A DNA stretch of 64,000 bases from Dyella halodurans. Its GTDB lineage: Bacteria > Pseudomonadota > Gammaproteobacteria > Xanthomonadales > Rhodanobacteraceae. Every line of letters begins with the position of its first letter. Positions within the stretch are counted from its first letter, which is position 1. The translations under genes were made by a program, and so were the position numbers. The notes under the pieces were generated by a model, which was given only the letters and a program-made list of their open reading frames with translations, was not told the DNA's origin and did not search any database. The DNA lies in assembly GCF_026283925.1 (NCBI RefSeq), contig NZ_JAPDPF010000002.1, positions 248,001 through 312,000 of the forward strand, in the 5' to 3' direction. This document shows, one piece after another, positions 1 through 10,160 of this stretch.

Positions 1-555
1 CAGCTGCGCCACGTTGTGCGGCTGATCCGAGAGATGCGCCAGCTTGTTCGGCAGGTTGCCCTTCTCGACCAGCAGGAAGGCGACGTAGAGGAACACCACG
101 ATCAGGCTGGCGGCGATCGAGGTGACAGACAGCACGGTGGAGCCGATCAGGCGCTGCATATTGACCTGGCCGAGCACGTCGCGTCGCAAGGTGGCCCAGG
201 TCGGCTCGGACTCGAAGCCGAATCGGGCAGCGCCTTTCTGGATCATGGTCAGCAAGGTGGCCTGGTACTGCGGCAGCAAGGTCGCGACACGCGTGAGGTT
301 GGTCATGATCAGGGAGGCCATGGCCATCAAGGCCAGCGCGATCACCAGGATCGACAGCGCGTAATGCAGCTTCATGGGCAGGCGCGGCCCGATCACCGGA
401 ATGCGGTAGAGCAGTCGGGTCAGGCCGACGATCACGTAGACCACCAGGATGCTCAGGACCACCGGCTCGAAGATCTTCCTGCCGACGTGGAGCACCCACC
501 CCACGGCCATCGCGAATACCACGCCATAGACCAGGGACTGAAATCGCTCGTTCAT
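1..555 (-). CDS. AI-2E family transporter, N-terminal part (runs off window)
   Basis: Open frame of 185 codons from an ATG at 555 that continues past the left edge of the window, so only the N-terminal half is visible. The protein starts MNERFQSLVYGVVFAMAVGW and contains several long hydrophobic segments (roughly residues 8-50, 65-95 and 145-170), consistent with the AI-2E/PerM-type membrane permease family (PF01594), whose members usually have about 350 residues and eight membrane spans. The middle hydrophilic part (about residues 100-140) fits the periplasmic loop of that family. It is divergent from prfB with about 215 bases between. The family includes AI-2 exporters and ion antiporters, so the substrate cannot be named. 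No clear Shine-Dalgarno sequence precedes the chosen ATG. Confidence 0.75.
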   Translation of the reverse strand, partial: MNERFQSLVYGVVFAMAVGWVLHVGRKIFEPVVLSILVVYVIVGLTRLLYRIPVIGPRLPMKLHYALSILVIALALMAMASLIMTNLTRVATLLPQYQATLLTMIQKGAARFGFESEPTWATLRRDVLGQVNMQRLIGSTVLSVTSIAASLIVVFLYVAFLLVEKGNLPNKLAHLSDQPHNVAQL

Positions 556-771
556 GCGGGCATGGGTCCGGGCAAAAGGGGCGCCTGGTGCGGGCCGGGC
601 TGCGTCTAGCCTTGCCGTCCGTGACCGACCGTGTCGGAGCCTTACCGGTGGCGCGACTTTTTTATGTGAAATCGCCCCCAGGCCGGGGCGCGCCAGGCCG
701 CGCCGCGCCTTACCGGCAAATCGGAGTCCTCTGTTATCCTAAAGGGCTGCTGATACGGAAGCTCAACCCAA

Positions 772-1897
772 ATGATCGAAACCAATCCGATCCTTGCGCA
801 GATCGCGGACCTCAAGGGCCGCGTCGAGTCGCTTAGGGGGTATCTTTGACTACGCCACCAAGCGTGAGCGTCTCGAAGAAGTAAGCCGCGAACTGGAAAG
901 CCCCACCGTGTGGGACGATCCGCCGCGCGCCCAGGAGTTGGGCCGCGAACGCGCCCGCCTGGACACCATCGTCAGTGGCATCGACAGCTTGACGGCCGGT
1001 TTGACCGACGCCGGCGAGCTGCTGGAGATGGCCGCCGCCGACAACGACGAGGACACCGCCAACTCGGTGATCGCCGACCTGCGTGGCCTCGACGCCAAGG
1101 TGAGCAAGCTGGAATTCCAGCGCATGTTCTCCGGCAAGATGGACGCCAACAACGCATTCGTGGACATCCAGGCCGGCGCCGGCGGCACCGAGGCGCAGGA
1201 CTGGGCCGAAATCCTGCTGCGCATGTACCTGCGCTGGGCCGAATCGCGCGGCTGGAAGACCGAGTTGCTGGAAGTCAGCGGTGGCGAAGTGGCCGGCATC
1301 AAGTCCGCCACCTTCCGCGTGGAAGGCGACTACGCCTACGGCTGGCTGAAGACCGAGATCGGCGTGCACCGCCTGGTGCGCAAAAGCCCGTTCGATTCGG
1401 ACAATCGCCGCCATACCAGCTTCACTTCGGTGTTCGTGTCGCCGGAAGTGGATGACGACATCGATATCGACATCAACCCGGCCGACCTGCGCACCGACGT
1501 GTACCGTTCGTCCGGCGCCGGTGGTCAGCACGTCAACAAGACCGAGTCGGCCGTGCGTATCACGCATATCCCGACCAATACGGTGGTGGCCTGCCAGACC
1601 GAGCGCAGCCAGCACGCCAACCGCGACCGCGCCATGAAGATGCTGGCGGCCAAGCTGTATGAGCTGGAGCTGCAGAAGCGCAATGCCGAGAAGGACGCGC
1701 TGGAAGCGTCCAAGTCGGACATCGGCTGGGGCAGCCAGATCCGCAACTACGTGCTCGACCAGAGCCGTATCAAGGACCTGCGCACCGGTATCGAGCGCTC
1801 CGATACGCAGAAGGTGCTCGATGGCGACCTGGATGAATTCATCGAGGCCAGCCTGAAGTCGGGCCTGGATGCGGGCGCCAAGCGCGTGGATGCCTGA
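772..1897 (+). CDS. prfB: Peptide chain release factor 2 (RF2), made by programmed +1 frameshift
   Basis: RF2 recognises UGA and UAA stop codons and triggers peptide release on the ribosome. The gene is read as 772..846 joined to 848..1897: 25 codons end at an in-frame TGA (847-849), and a +1 shift at CTT-TGA-C continues into the long frame, giving 374 residues (E. coli 365). The SPF motif that reads the stop codon is at residues 205-207 and the GGQ peptidyl-release motif at 250-252, the same numbers as in E. coli. Residue 246, which is Thr in E. coli K-12 and Ala in most strains, is Ser here. A conceptual start at 794 in the downstream frame is not the true start. A small exported-protein gene and lysS follow on the same strand; prfB-lysS adjacency is classical. 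Confidence 0.97.
835..850 (+). promoter_or_regulatory. prfB programmed +1 frameshift site
   Basis: The sequence AGGGGGTATCTTTGAC has the internal Shine-Dalgarno-like AGGGGG (835-840), a three-base spacer, the slippery CTT (844-846) and the in-frame UGA stop (847-849) followed by C. This is the canonical autoregulatory element: when RF2 is scarce the UGA pauses and ribosomes slip +1, when it is abundant translation stops after 25 codons. Confidence 0.97.
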
Positions 1898-1940
1898 TCG
1901 CGAGCCATCGAATCTGCACGACGACCGAGGTGTTGCCTGC

Positions 1941-2246
1941 ATGAACAGAACGAAGACTTTCGCCATTCTGGTTGTGTGGGCCGCCCTGGCGGCAAGCAGC
2001 GGCGTGGCCGGCGCGCAGCAGGAAGGCACGTCGTCCTCCTCCGGCCAGGGTGTCAAGCAAGATGCCAAGGCGGCCGGCAAGGACATTGGCGACGGCGCCC
2101 GCGATATCGGGCACGCGACCAAGAACGCAGCCATTTCGGTCGGCCACGGCGCGAAAGAAGCAGACCAGGGCATCGGGCATGGCGCGAAAGAAGGCTGGGA
2201 GGCCACCAAACACGCAGTGAAACACGTGTTCGGCAAGAACGATTGA
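1941..2246 (+). CDS. Small exported protein with LEA-like repeats
   Basis: A 101-residue protein starting at ATG 1941, 43 bases after prfB. Residues 1-25 form a typical Sec signal peptide (positively charged MNRTK, hydrophobic core, cleavage near GVAGA-QQ). The mature part is Gly/Ala/Lys/Asp-rich with loosely repeating units such as GKDIGDGARDIGHAT and GHGAKEADQGIGHGAKEG, which resemble the 11-residue amphipathic repeats of LEA-type and CsbD/YtxH-like stress proteins. No enzymatic motif is visible. It sits between prfB and lysS, so it may be cotranscribed, but function is unknown. The open frame extends upstream to 1869 inside prfB; the signal peptide decides for 1941. Confidence 0.7.
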   Translation: MNRTKTFAILVVWAALAASSGVAGAQQEGTSSSSGQGVKQDAKAAGKDIGDGARDIGHATKNAAISVGHGAKEADQGIGHGAKEGWEATKHAVKHVFGKND

Positions 2247-2350
2247 CAGTCGGCGTCGCGGGCAAGCACTGTCCCGCTCGTCCGCTGATCGGATGACAAC
2301 TAGAGATGCGTCCGCCGAACGGCGCGGGCGCCGGCAGCTACGGAAACCTC

Positions 2351-3871
<1,521 letters not shown>

Positions 3872-3893
3872 GGCCCGTCAGGCCGTGGATGAG

Positions 3894-3926
3894 CAAAGGG
3901 CCCGCATCGTGCGGGCCCTTTGTTTT
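3894..3926 (+). terminator. Rho-independent terminator of lysS
   Basis: A perfect 13-bp stem (CAAAGGGCCCGCA, 3894-3906, with TGCGGGCCCTTTG, 3910-3922) with a three-base loop, followed by TTTT at 3923-3926. It lies 23 bases after the lysS stop and just before the end of the convergent YidC-like gene. Confidence 0.93.
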
Positions 3927-3935
3927 GGCTGTGGG

Positions 3936-4574
3936 TCAGGCGGTTGTGCGGATGCGTCGCCGCAACAGCACCGACTGCAGCAGGTTCACCCCGCTGGAGG
4001 CGGCCCAGTACAGGCCCAGGCCGGCGGCGAGATGCCAAACCACGAAGAATGAGATCACCACGGGCAGCCATTGCAGCAAGGTCTTGGCCTGTGCGGACAT
4101 CGCCGGGTTCAAGAGGATGGCGGCATAGCTCAGTGCCGCAACCAAGGCGGCCAGCCACAGATCGGGTCGAGCCAGCTTGGGAATCCACAGAAAGGCTCCC
4201 GCGCCAGCCAGGCCTTGGCGAATCGCTGCATAGACACCCAGTCCCAGCGGAGCCTGGACCATCGCCGTCAGTAAGCCGCCGCCCATGCCGACGCCCAGGC
4301 CATGTTCGCGATAAAGCGTGCGCATGGCGGCCGCATGGGCCATGGGGTCGTCAGCGTGGCGCTGGGCCAGTTGCTCCAGTTTCGGTTTCAAGGCGGTCAT
4401 GGCCTGTCGTTGCCGCCAGGCGTGCTCCGCGGCGCGCAAGGTCCACGGCAGCAAGACCAGCCGGACCATCAGGGCCAAGGCGATCACGGCCATGCCGTAA
4501 CTGCCGTTGAGACCATGCGCCAGGCTATCCAGAACCTGTGCGATCAAAGCGACAAAGCTGTTCCACAACGCCAC
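3936..4574 (-). CDS. Short YidC/Oxa1-family membrane insertase paralogue
   Basis: 212-residue polytopic membrane protein starting at a GTG (4574) with AAGGGG about 9 bases upstream. It contains only the conserved Oxa1/YidC core: a first membrane helix with the conserved positive residue (MVRLVLLPW, Arg about 38), the cytoplasmic hairpin (ALKPKLEQLAQRH then RTLYREHGLG), the segment MVQAPLGLGVYAAI before the next helix, and three further helices. The large periplasmic P1 domain of ordinary gammaproteobacterial YidC (about 550 residues) is absent. The housekeeping yidC normally lies in rnpA-yidC-mnmE near the origin, so this is probably a second, shorter copy. Convergent with lysS and divergent from the YciI gene. 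Substrates are unknown. Confidence 0.8.
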   Translation of the reverse strand: MALWNSFVALIAQVLDSLAHGLNGSYGMAVIALALMVRLVLLPWTLRAAEHAWRQRQAMTALKPKLEQLAQRHADDPMAHAAAMRTLYREHGLGVGMGGGLLTAMVQAPLGLGVYAAIRQGLAGAGAFLWIPKLARPDLWLAALVAALSYAAILLNPAMSAQAKTLLQWLPVVISFFVVWHLAAGLGLYWAASSGVNLLQSVLLRRRIRTTA

Positions 4575-4699
4575 AGTACGTCCCCTTTCGTATCGTCAAC
4601 GATGCTTGCGAAGTGGGCATGCCCCGCAGCCATTCCAAGGGGCGGATGCCATGCGGCATTGTCGGCTAAACTTGGCGATTCACTCAGCAGGAGCTTGCC

Positions 4700-5005
4700 A
4701 TGTGGTTCGCCATTGTCGGTACCGACGTCCCTGATTCGCTGGAAAAGCGGAAAAGCGTGCGACCGGCCCACATCGGGCGGCTGCAGCAGCTGCTCGAGGA
4801 GGGGCGCTTGCTGGTGGCGGGCCCGTTTCCGGCGATCGAGTCGGATGACCCGGGCCCGGCTGGTTTCACGGGCAGCCTGATCCTGGCTGAATTTCCGTCC
4901 CAGGCCGAGGCGGAGGCCTGGGCCAAGGCGGATCCGTATGTGGACGCCGGTGTCTACGCCAGCGTCAGCATCAAGCCGTTCCTCAAGGCGCTGCCGCGGG
5001 CATGA
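4700..5005 (+). CDS. YciI-family protein
   Basis: 101 residues, a single YCII domain (ferredoxin-like alpha/beta fold). The family's conserved features are visible: the N-terminal [17 protein letters not shown] strand, the His of RPAHIGRLQ, and the DPYVDAGVY Asp motif. The E. coli YciI role is not fixed; the fold is related to muconolactone isomerase-like enzymes. A Shine-Dalgarno AGGAG (4689-4693) lies 6 bases before the ATG. Its stop overlaps the start of the next gene by four bases (ATGA), so translation with the BolA-family protein is coupled. Confidence 0.9.
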   Translation: MWFAIVGTDVPDSLEKRKSVRPAHIGRLQQLLEEGRLLVAGPFPAIESDDPGPAGFTGSLILAEFPSQAEAEAWAKADPYVDAGVYASVSIKPFLKALPRA

Positions 5006-5265
5006 GCGCACCGATGGTCGAGCAGATCCGTGAGCGCCTGCAGCAGGCGCTCGATCCCGTGGCTCTTGAGGTGCTGGACGAAGGCCACAAGCACGCCGGC
5101 CACGCCAACGAGGGCAAGGGGCACTACCACGTACGCATTGTCAGCGCGGCGTTTGCCGGGCAGTTGCCGATCAAGCGGCACCGCCTGGTTTACGCGGCAT
5201 TGCAGGGCCTGATGGACAACGGCATCCACGCGTTGTCGATCGATGCCAAGGTGCCTGGCGAATAG
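5002..5265 (+). CDS. BolA-family protein
   Basis: 87-residue BolA-like protein. The family signature is present: [28 protein letters not shown], with the H-x-G/H cluster that can ligate a [2Fe-2S] cluster together with monothiol glutaredoxin, then the helix [24 protein letters not shown]. BolA proteins work with Grx4-type glutaredoxins in Fe-S trafficking and influence morphology and stress responses. The start overlaps the YciI stop (ATGA). No glutaredoxin gene is adjacent. Confidence 0.92.
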   Translation: MSAPMVEQIRERLQQALDPVALEVLDEGHKHAGHANEGKGHYHVRIVSAAFAGQLPIKRHRLVYAALQGLMDNGIHALSIDAKVPGE

Positions 5266-5371
5266 ATCACATGGTCGCTGCCCCGTACCAGCGGCATCCC
5301 TGCGGCCTTCCCTGGCCGAAGGGCTGATCAAGCCGCGGTAACAGGCTCATGCTCCATACATAAAGCCCTAA

Positions 5372-5399
5372 TTAACATTGACTTACATATCAATGTTAA
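5372..5399. promoter_or_regulatory. Perfect 10-bp inverted repeat upstream of smc
   Basis: TTAACATTGA (5372-5381), 8-base spacer CTTACATA, TCAATGTTAA (5390-5399). It is AT-rich in a GC-rich background and lies 103 bases upstream of the smc ATG. The symmetry and size are those of a dimeric repressor operator; it has no T-tract, so a terminator is unlikely. No regulator gene is adjacent. Confidence 0.6.
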
Positions 5400-5501
5400 A
5401 GTGGATTGGTCTGGCGAAACGCATTGCAGCAGCGGCCTGCGTTTGGCACAGTGCCCCATCGCCCGAAAGCCTCGGGCATCTCACCCAGCGTTGATGCCCG
5501 A

Positions 5502-8500
5502 ATGCGCCTGACCACGATCAAACTCGCCGGTTTCAAGTCCTTTGTGGACCCGACCACGTTGCACCTGCCAACCAATATGACCGGCGTGGTGGGGCCTAAT
5601 GGTTGCGGCAAGTCCAACATCATCGACGCCATCCGCTGGGTGATGGGCGAAAGCGCCGCCAGCCGCCTGCGCGGCGACTCGCTCACCGACGTGATCTTCT
5701 CCGGCTCCAACGCGCGCAAGCCGGTGGGCCAGGCCACGGTCGAGCTGATCTTCGACAACGCCGATGGCACCATCCAGGGCGAGTACGGCCAGTACGCCGA
5801 GATATCAGTGAAGCGCCAGGTCACCCGTGACGGCCAGTCGGCGTACTTCCTCAATGGCGCACGCTGCCGTCGTCGTGACATCACCGATTTGTTCCTCGGC
5901 ACCGGCCTGGGCCCGCGCAGCTACTCGATCATCGAACAGGGCATGATCAGCCAGATCGTCGAGGCGGCGCCCGACGAGCTGCGCATGCATCTGGAAGAGG
6001 CGGCCGGCATCTCCAAGTACAAGGAGCGCCGCAAGGAAACCGAGAGCCGCATCAAGTCCACCCGCGAAAACCTCGACCGCGTGCGCGACGTGCGCGACGA
6101 AGTGGACAAGCAGCTCGAACACCTCAATCGCCAGGCCCGCGCCGCCGAGCGCTGGAAGGCCTTGAAGGAAGAGCAGACGCGCAAGGAAGCCGAGCTGCGC
6201 GCGCTCGAATACCGCGGGCTCAAGGGTCAGCACGATGGCGAAGGCGCCGGCTTGTCCGCTGCCGAGATCGAGATCGAGCGCGAGCTGGCCGGTCAGCGCC
6301 ATGTCGAAGCGCAGCTGGAAAGCGTGCGCGAGCGGCACATCGGCGCCTCCGAACATCTGAATGCGGTGCAGGCCGAGGTCTACAAGGTCGGCGCCGAGAT
6401 CGCCCGCGTCGAGCAGCAGGTGCGTTACAACCGCGAGACGGCCGATCGCCTGTTGCGCTCGCAGGGCGAGACCGAGCGCGAGCACGCCGAACTGGCCGAG
6501 CACATCGCCAACGATCGCACCCAGGTGGAAACGTTGCGCATGGCGCTGGCCGAGGGTGAGCCGCGACTGGAGGCCCTGCAGCAGATGCAGGACGACACCG
6601 CCGACTCACTGCGCGACACCGAAACCAAGTTGGCCGACTGGCAGCAGCGCTGGGACTCGCATACGCGTACCGCGGGCGAGTCCAGCCGGGCCGCCGAGGT
6701 GGAGCGCACCAAGCTCAATTATCTCGACCGCCAGGCGGTCGACCTGTCGCGTCGGCGCGAGGCGCTGGAGGGCGAGCAGAAAGCCACTGATGTGGCGGCG
6801 CTGGATGCGGCCGCCGAACAGCTGCAGGTCGAGCACGAAACCCAGCACGAGCGAGTGGAATCGTTGGGCAGCCTGCTCGACCAGCACAAGACCGGTTACG
6901 AGAAGGTGCTCGACGAAGAGCGCCAGGTGCAGTCCTCGCTCAACGAGGCGCGCCAGCAGCTGCAATCCGCCCGCGGCCGGCAGTCGTCGCTGGAAGCCTT
7001 GCAGCACGCCGCGCTGGGCCAGGAAGAAAGCGCCGCCAGCGGCTGGCTGGCCCGCCTGGGCCTGGACAAGTCGCGCCGCCTGGGTGAGTCGCTGCAGGTG
7101 GAAGCTGGCTGGGAAACTGCCGTCGAAACTGCCCTGGCTGGTTTCCTCGACAGCGTGCTGGTGGACGAATCGCACACGTTGGCGTCCGAGTTCGGCTCGC
7201 TGGACAACGCCGACGTCGCCCTGGTCAATGCGGCCGAGGGTGGCGTCAACACCGCCGGCACGCTGGCGGCGCACGTGCGCGGCCCAGCGGCAGCGGTATC
7301 GATTCTTGCTCATGTGCTGACCGCCGATACGATCGAGCATGCGCATGAGCGCGTGGCCCAGCTTTCCGCCTTGGCGCCGTACCAGTCGGTGATGACGCGC
7401 AATGGCGAATGGCTCGGCCCTGGCTGGGCCCGCGTGCGCCGTGCACAGGGCAACCAGGTCGGCGTGCTGGCGCGTGAGCGCGAGATGCGCACCTTGGCCG
7501 AACAGATCATGGCGCTGGAAGAGCGCATCGAGGAAGCGACCAACACGCTCGATGACCTGCGCACGCGCAAGTTCGAGGCCGAGCGCGCGCGTGACGACGC
7601 CCAGCGCGAGCTGTACAACGCGCATCGCCGCCAGTCCGAACTGGCCGGTCAGTTGCAAAGCCATCGCGGCAAGATGGAAACCGCGCGTGCCCGTGCCGAG
7701 AAGGTGGCCGGCGAGTTGTCGGACCTGATCAGCCAGCTCGACGAGCTGCAGACGCAGACCCGCGACGCGCGTGCGCGCCTGGACGAATCGGTCGGCCACA
7801 TGGGCGACCTGGAAGACCAGCGCCGCGAGCTGGAAAACGAACGCCGTGCCCTGCTTGAGTCGCGCGAGGAAGCACGCATGAACGCGCGCGAGGCGGCCGA
7901 CCAGTCGCATGCGCTGGCACTGGCAATGGAGTCCAAGCGTTCCTCGCTGGCCTCGCTGGAACAGGCGCTGTCGCGCATGGATACGCAGCTGCGCCAGATC
8001 GAGGCGCGCCGCACCGAAATCGCCGAACAGCTCGCCGCGGGTTCCGACCCCATCGCCGAGCTGGAGGCCGAGCGCCAGACTTATCTGGATCAGCGCCTGC
8101 TGGTCGACAAGCAGCTGGTCGAGGCGCGCCGTGCGGTGGAGGATTGCGACGCCGAGTTCCGCCGGCTGGAGCAGGAGCGCCAGCGCATCGAGCATGGCCT
8201 CAACGGCCTGCGCGAGAAGCTCTCGCAGAAGCGTCTTGCCGCACAGGCCCTGCAGTTGCGCGCCGAGCAGCTGGCTGAAGCGATCACGGCCTCGGGCCTG
8301 GAGCTCGAACCCTTGCTGGCCGAGCTGGCCGAAGATGCCGACGCCAGCCAGTGGCGCACGCAGCTGGTCGAGATCGGCCAGAAGATCGTGCGCCTGGAGC
8401 CGGTGAATCTCGCCGCTATCCAGGAGCATGCCGAGCAAAGCGAGCGCAAGACCTATCTCGACAACCAGCTCGCCGACCTGGTCAGCGCGATGGAAACGCT

Positions 8501-9011
8501 GGAGGCGGCAATCAAGAAGATCGATCGCGAAACGCGCCAGCGCTTCAAGGAAACCTTCGACCGCGTGAATGCCGGCGTGCAGGAACTGTTCCCGCGCCTG
8601 TTCGGCGGCGGCCACGCTTATCTCGAGCTCACCGGCGACGACCTGCTGGACACCGGCGTGGCGATCATGGCGCGCCCACCGGGCAAGCGCGTGTCCAATA
8701 TCACCTTGCTGTCCGGTGGCGAAAAGGCCTTGACCGCGGTATCGCTGGTGTTCGCCATCTTCGGCCTGAATCCGGCGCCGTTCTGCCTGCTCGACGAGGT
8801 CGACGCGCCGCTCGACGAAGCGAACGTCGGCCGCTTCTCCAACATGGTCAAGGAGATGAGCGAGAAGGTGCAGTTCATCTTCGTCAGCCATAACAAGGCC
8901 ACCATGGAGGCGGCCTCGCAGCTGTGCGGCGTGACCATGCGCGAAGCCGGTGTGTCGCGTCTGGTGCAGGTGGATCTCGCCGAAGCGGCTAAACTTGCGG
9001 GCGCTGCTTGA
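5502..9011 (+). CDS. smc: Chromosome segregation ATPase SMC
   Basis: 1169-residue SMC protein, the core of the Smc-ScpAB condensin that compacts and segregates chromosomes. Walker A GPNGCGKS is at residues 31-38; two long coiled-coil arms (about 170-500 and 650-1000) flank a hinge domain (about 515-640); the C-terminal head has the ABC signature LLSGGEKAL and Walker B FCLLDEVDAP with the catalytic Glu. ATG 5502 (MRLTTIKLAGFKSF) is chosen because SMC proteins begin at this strand; the open frame runs 32 codons further up through sequence unlike the family. zipA follows 11 bases after the stop. Confidence 0.97.
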   Translation: MRLTTIKLAGFKSFVDPTTLHLPTNMTGVVGPNGCGKSNIIDAIRWVMGESAASRLRGDSLTDVIFSGSNARKPVGQATVELIFDNADGTIQGEYGQYAEISVKRQVTRDGQSAYFLNGARCRRRDITDLFLGTGLGPRSYSIIEQGMISQIVEAAPDELRMHLEEAAGISKYKERRKETESRIKSTRENLDRVRDVRDEVDKQLEHLNRQARAAERWKALKEEQTRKEAELRALEYRGLKGQHDGEGAGLSAAEIEIERELAGQRHVEAQLESVRERHIGASEHLNAVQAEVYKVGAEIARVEQQVRYNRETADRLLRSQGETEREHAELAEHIANDRTQVETLRMALAEGEPRLEALQQMQDDTADSLRDTETKLADWQQRWDSHTRTAGESSRAAEVERTKLNYLDRQAVDLSRRREALEGEQKATDVAALDAAAEQLQVEHETQHERVESLGSLLDQHKTGYEKVLDEERQVQSSLNEARQQLQSARGRQSSLEALQHAALGQEESAASGWLARLGLDKSRRLGESLQVEAGWETAVETALAGFLDSVLVDESHTLASEFGSLDNADVALVNAAEGGVNTAGTLAAHVRGPAAAVSILAHVLTADTIEHAHERVAQLSALAPYQSVMTRNGEWLGPGWARVRRAQGNQVGVLAREREMRTLAEQIMALEERIEEATNTLDDLRTRKFEAERARDDAQRELYNAHRRQSELAGQLQSHRGKMETARARAEKVAGELSDLISQLDELQTQTRDARARLDESVGHMGDLEDQRRELENERRALLESREEARMNAREAADQSHALALAMESKRSSLASLEQALSRMDTQLRQIEARRTEIAEQLAAGSDPIAELEAERQTYLDQRLLVDKQLVEARRAVEDCDAEFRRLEQERQRIEHGLNGLREKLSQKRLAAQALQLRAEQLAEAITASGLELEPLLAELAEDADASQWRTQLVEIGQKIVRLEPVNLAAIQEHAEQSERKTYLDNQLADLVSAMETLEAAIKKIDRETRQRFKETFDRVNAGVQELFPRLFGGGHAYLELTGDDLLDTGVAIMARPPGKRVSNITLLSGGEKALTAVSLVFAIFGLNPAPFCLLDEVDAPLDEANVGRFSNMVKEMSEKVQFIFVSHNKATMEAASQLCGVTMREAGVSRLVQVDLAEAAKLAGAA

Positions 9012-9022
9012 GGAATCTGACC

Positions 9023-10018
9023 ATGACCGTACAACCCGTGCTTGCCTTCGCCTGGAATCCTGCTGTCGGCATTCCCATGCTGATCGTTGGCCTGATCGTG
9101 CTGGCACTGATCTGGTTGTTCGGCCAGCCAAAGAAAGAGCAGGGCAGGCGGCGTGCCGTGGCTGGCCAGGCCGGTGAGCGGCGCGAACCGACCTTCGGCA
9201 ATGAAGACGCATCACACGACGAGCCGTCCTTCAGCGCACGCGATGATTTCCAACTGGATCCGCTGGACGAACGCCAGCCGCACCAGGGCGAGCTGGACAT
9301 GGGGCTGCGCGAGGAGCTGGAACGGCTCGGCGCGACGCTGGCGGGCGGCAAGGGTCGGATCGAGCCTGCGCCGCTGACCCGCCCGGGCGGCATCGCCGGA
9401 TCGATTGTCGATGCGCTGCGCGCACCACCGGAACAGTTCGAACACAGCCTTGCGGGTGCCGCGCCGCATGAATCCGCGCCCGAGCCGGCGCCGGTGCTGG
9501 CTCCCGCACCGGCTCCCGCCGCACCGCGCGTGCCGCCACGTTCGGACGTGGGTCGTCGCCCGGAGCGCTTGCCGGTCGAACGCATCGTCACCTTGTTCGT
9601 GGTGGCACGCGAAGGAAATGTATTCAACGGCGCTGACTTGATCGTTGCAGCCGAGAAGGCCGGCCTCGAGTTCGGCGACATGGGCATCTATCACCGACTG
9701 GTGGACGGCAAGCGCGAGCTGGGGCCGATCTTCAGCGTCGCGAACATGCTCAAGCCCGGCAATTTCGACCTGACCCGGCTCGATGCCTTGCTGACGCCTG
9801 GCCTCAGTTTCTTCATGACCTTGCCGGCGCCGATTCCCGCGCTCGATGCCTGGGACACCATGCTGCCGACCGCCCAGCGACTGGCCGAGCTGCTGGACGG
9901 CCAGGTGCTGGATGAGGAGCGCAATGCGCTCGGGCGCCAGCGCGTGGCGCATATACGAGACGAGCTGCGCGGCTGGGACCGCGACCACGAAGGCAAGGAA
10001 ATCACATTCGGTCGTTGA
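9023..10018 (+). CDS. zipA: Cell division protein ZipA
   Basis: 331-residue bitopic inner-membrane protein that tethers FtsZ to the membrane. It has an N-terminal membrane anchor (about residues 8-36, PAVGIPMLIVGLIVLALIWL), a variable Pro/Ala-rich linker (about 40-180) and the C-terminal ZipA FtsZ-binding domain (about 185-320). ATG 9023 is preceded by GAGGA (9010-9014) that overlaps the smc stop; a TTG at 9008 in the same frame is a weaker start. In many gammaproteobacteria ligA follows zipA; here it does not. Confidence 0.92.
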   Translation: MTVQPVLAFAWNPAVGIPMLIVGLIVLALIWLFGQPKKEQGRRRAVAGQAGERREPTFGNEDASHDEPSFSARDDFQLDPLDERQPHQGELDMGLREELERLGATLAGGKGRIEPAPLTRPGGIAGSIVDALRAPPEQFEHSLAGAAPHESAPEPAPVLAPAPAPAAPRVPPRSDVGRRPERLPVERIVTLFVVAREGNVFNGADLIVAAEKAGLEFGDMGIYHRLVDGKRELGPIFSVANMLKPGNFDLTRLDALLTPGLSFFMTLPAPIPALDAWDTMLPTAQRLAELLDGQVLDEERNALGRQRVAHIRDELRGWDRDHEGKEITFGR

Positions 10019-10047
10019 GAATTCCCCCAAGGGGTTACCTTTGTGTA

Positions 10048-10135
10048 TGTAGGAGCGCACCCTGTGGGCGATCCAGGCTGACGAGGTATCACGGCATCGC
10101 GTTGTAGGTTATCGCGCACTGGGCGCGCCCCTGCA
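10048..10135. repeat. Degenerate REP doublet (REPIN-like)
   Basis: Two 24-base arms in inverted orientation: 10048-10071, beginning TGTAGGAGCGCACCCTGTGG, and 10112-10135, whose reverse complement matches the first at 19 of 24 positions. The arms are separated by 40 bases. The GTAGGAGCGCACC core resembles intergenic REP elements of Xanthomonadales and pseudomonads that are mobilised by RAYT transposases. No RAYT gene is in the window and I found no second copy here. Confidence 0.6.
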
Positions 10136-10160
10136 CGAGGTGTTCACCTAAGGGGGAGGC

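Noticed and set aside
794-846. Start of RF2 at ATG 794 in the long frame
   Set aside because: The real start is 772 in another frame with a +1 shift; residues encoded from 794 do not resemble RF2.
6606-9215. 869-codon open frame on the minus strand opposite smc and zipA
   Set aside because: Shadow of the GC-rich smc coding frame; its composition (His/Gln/Leu/Ala/Arg) is that of an antisense translation and no family is recognised.
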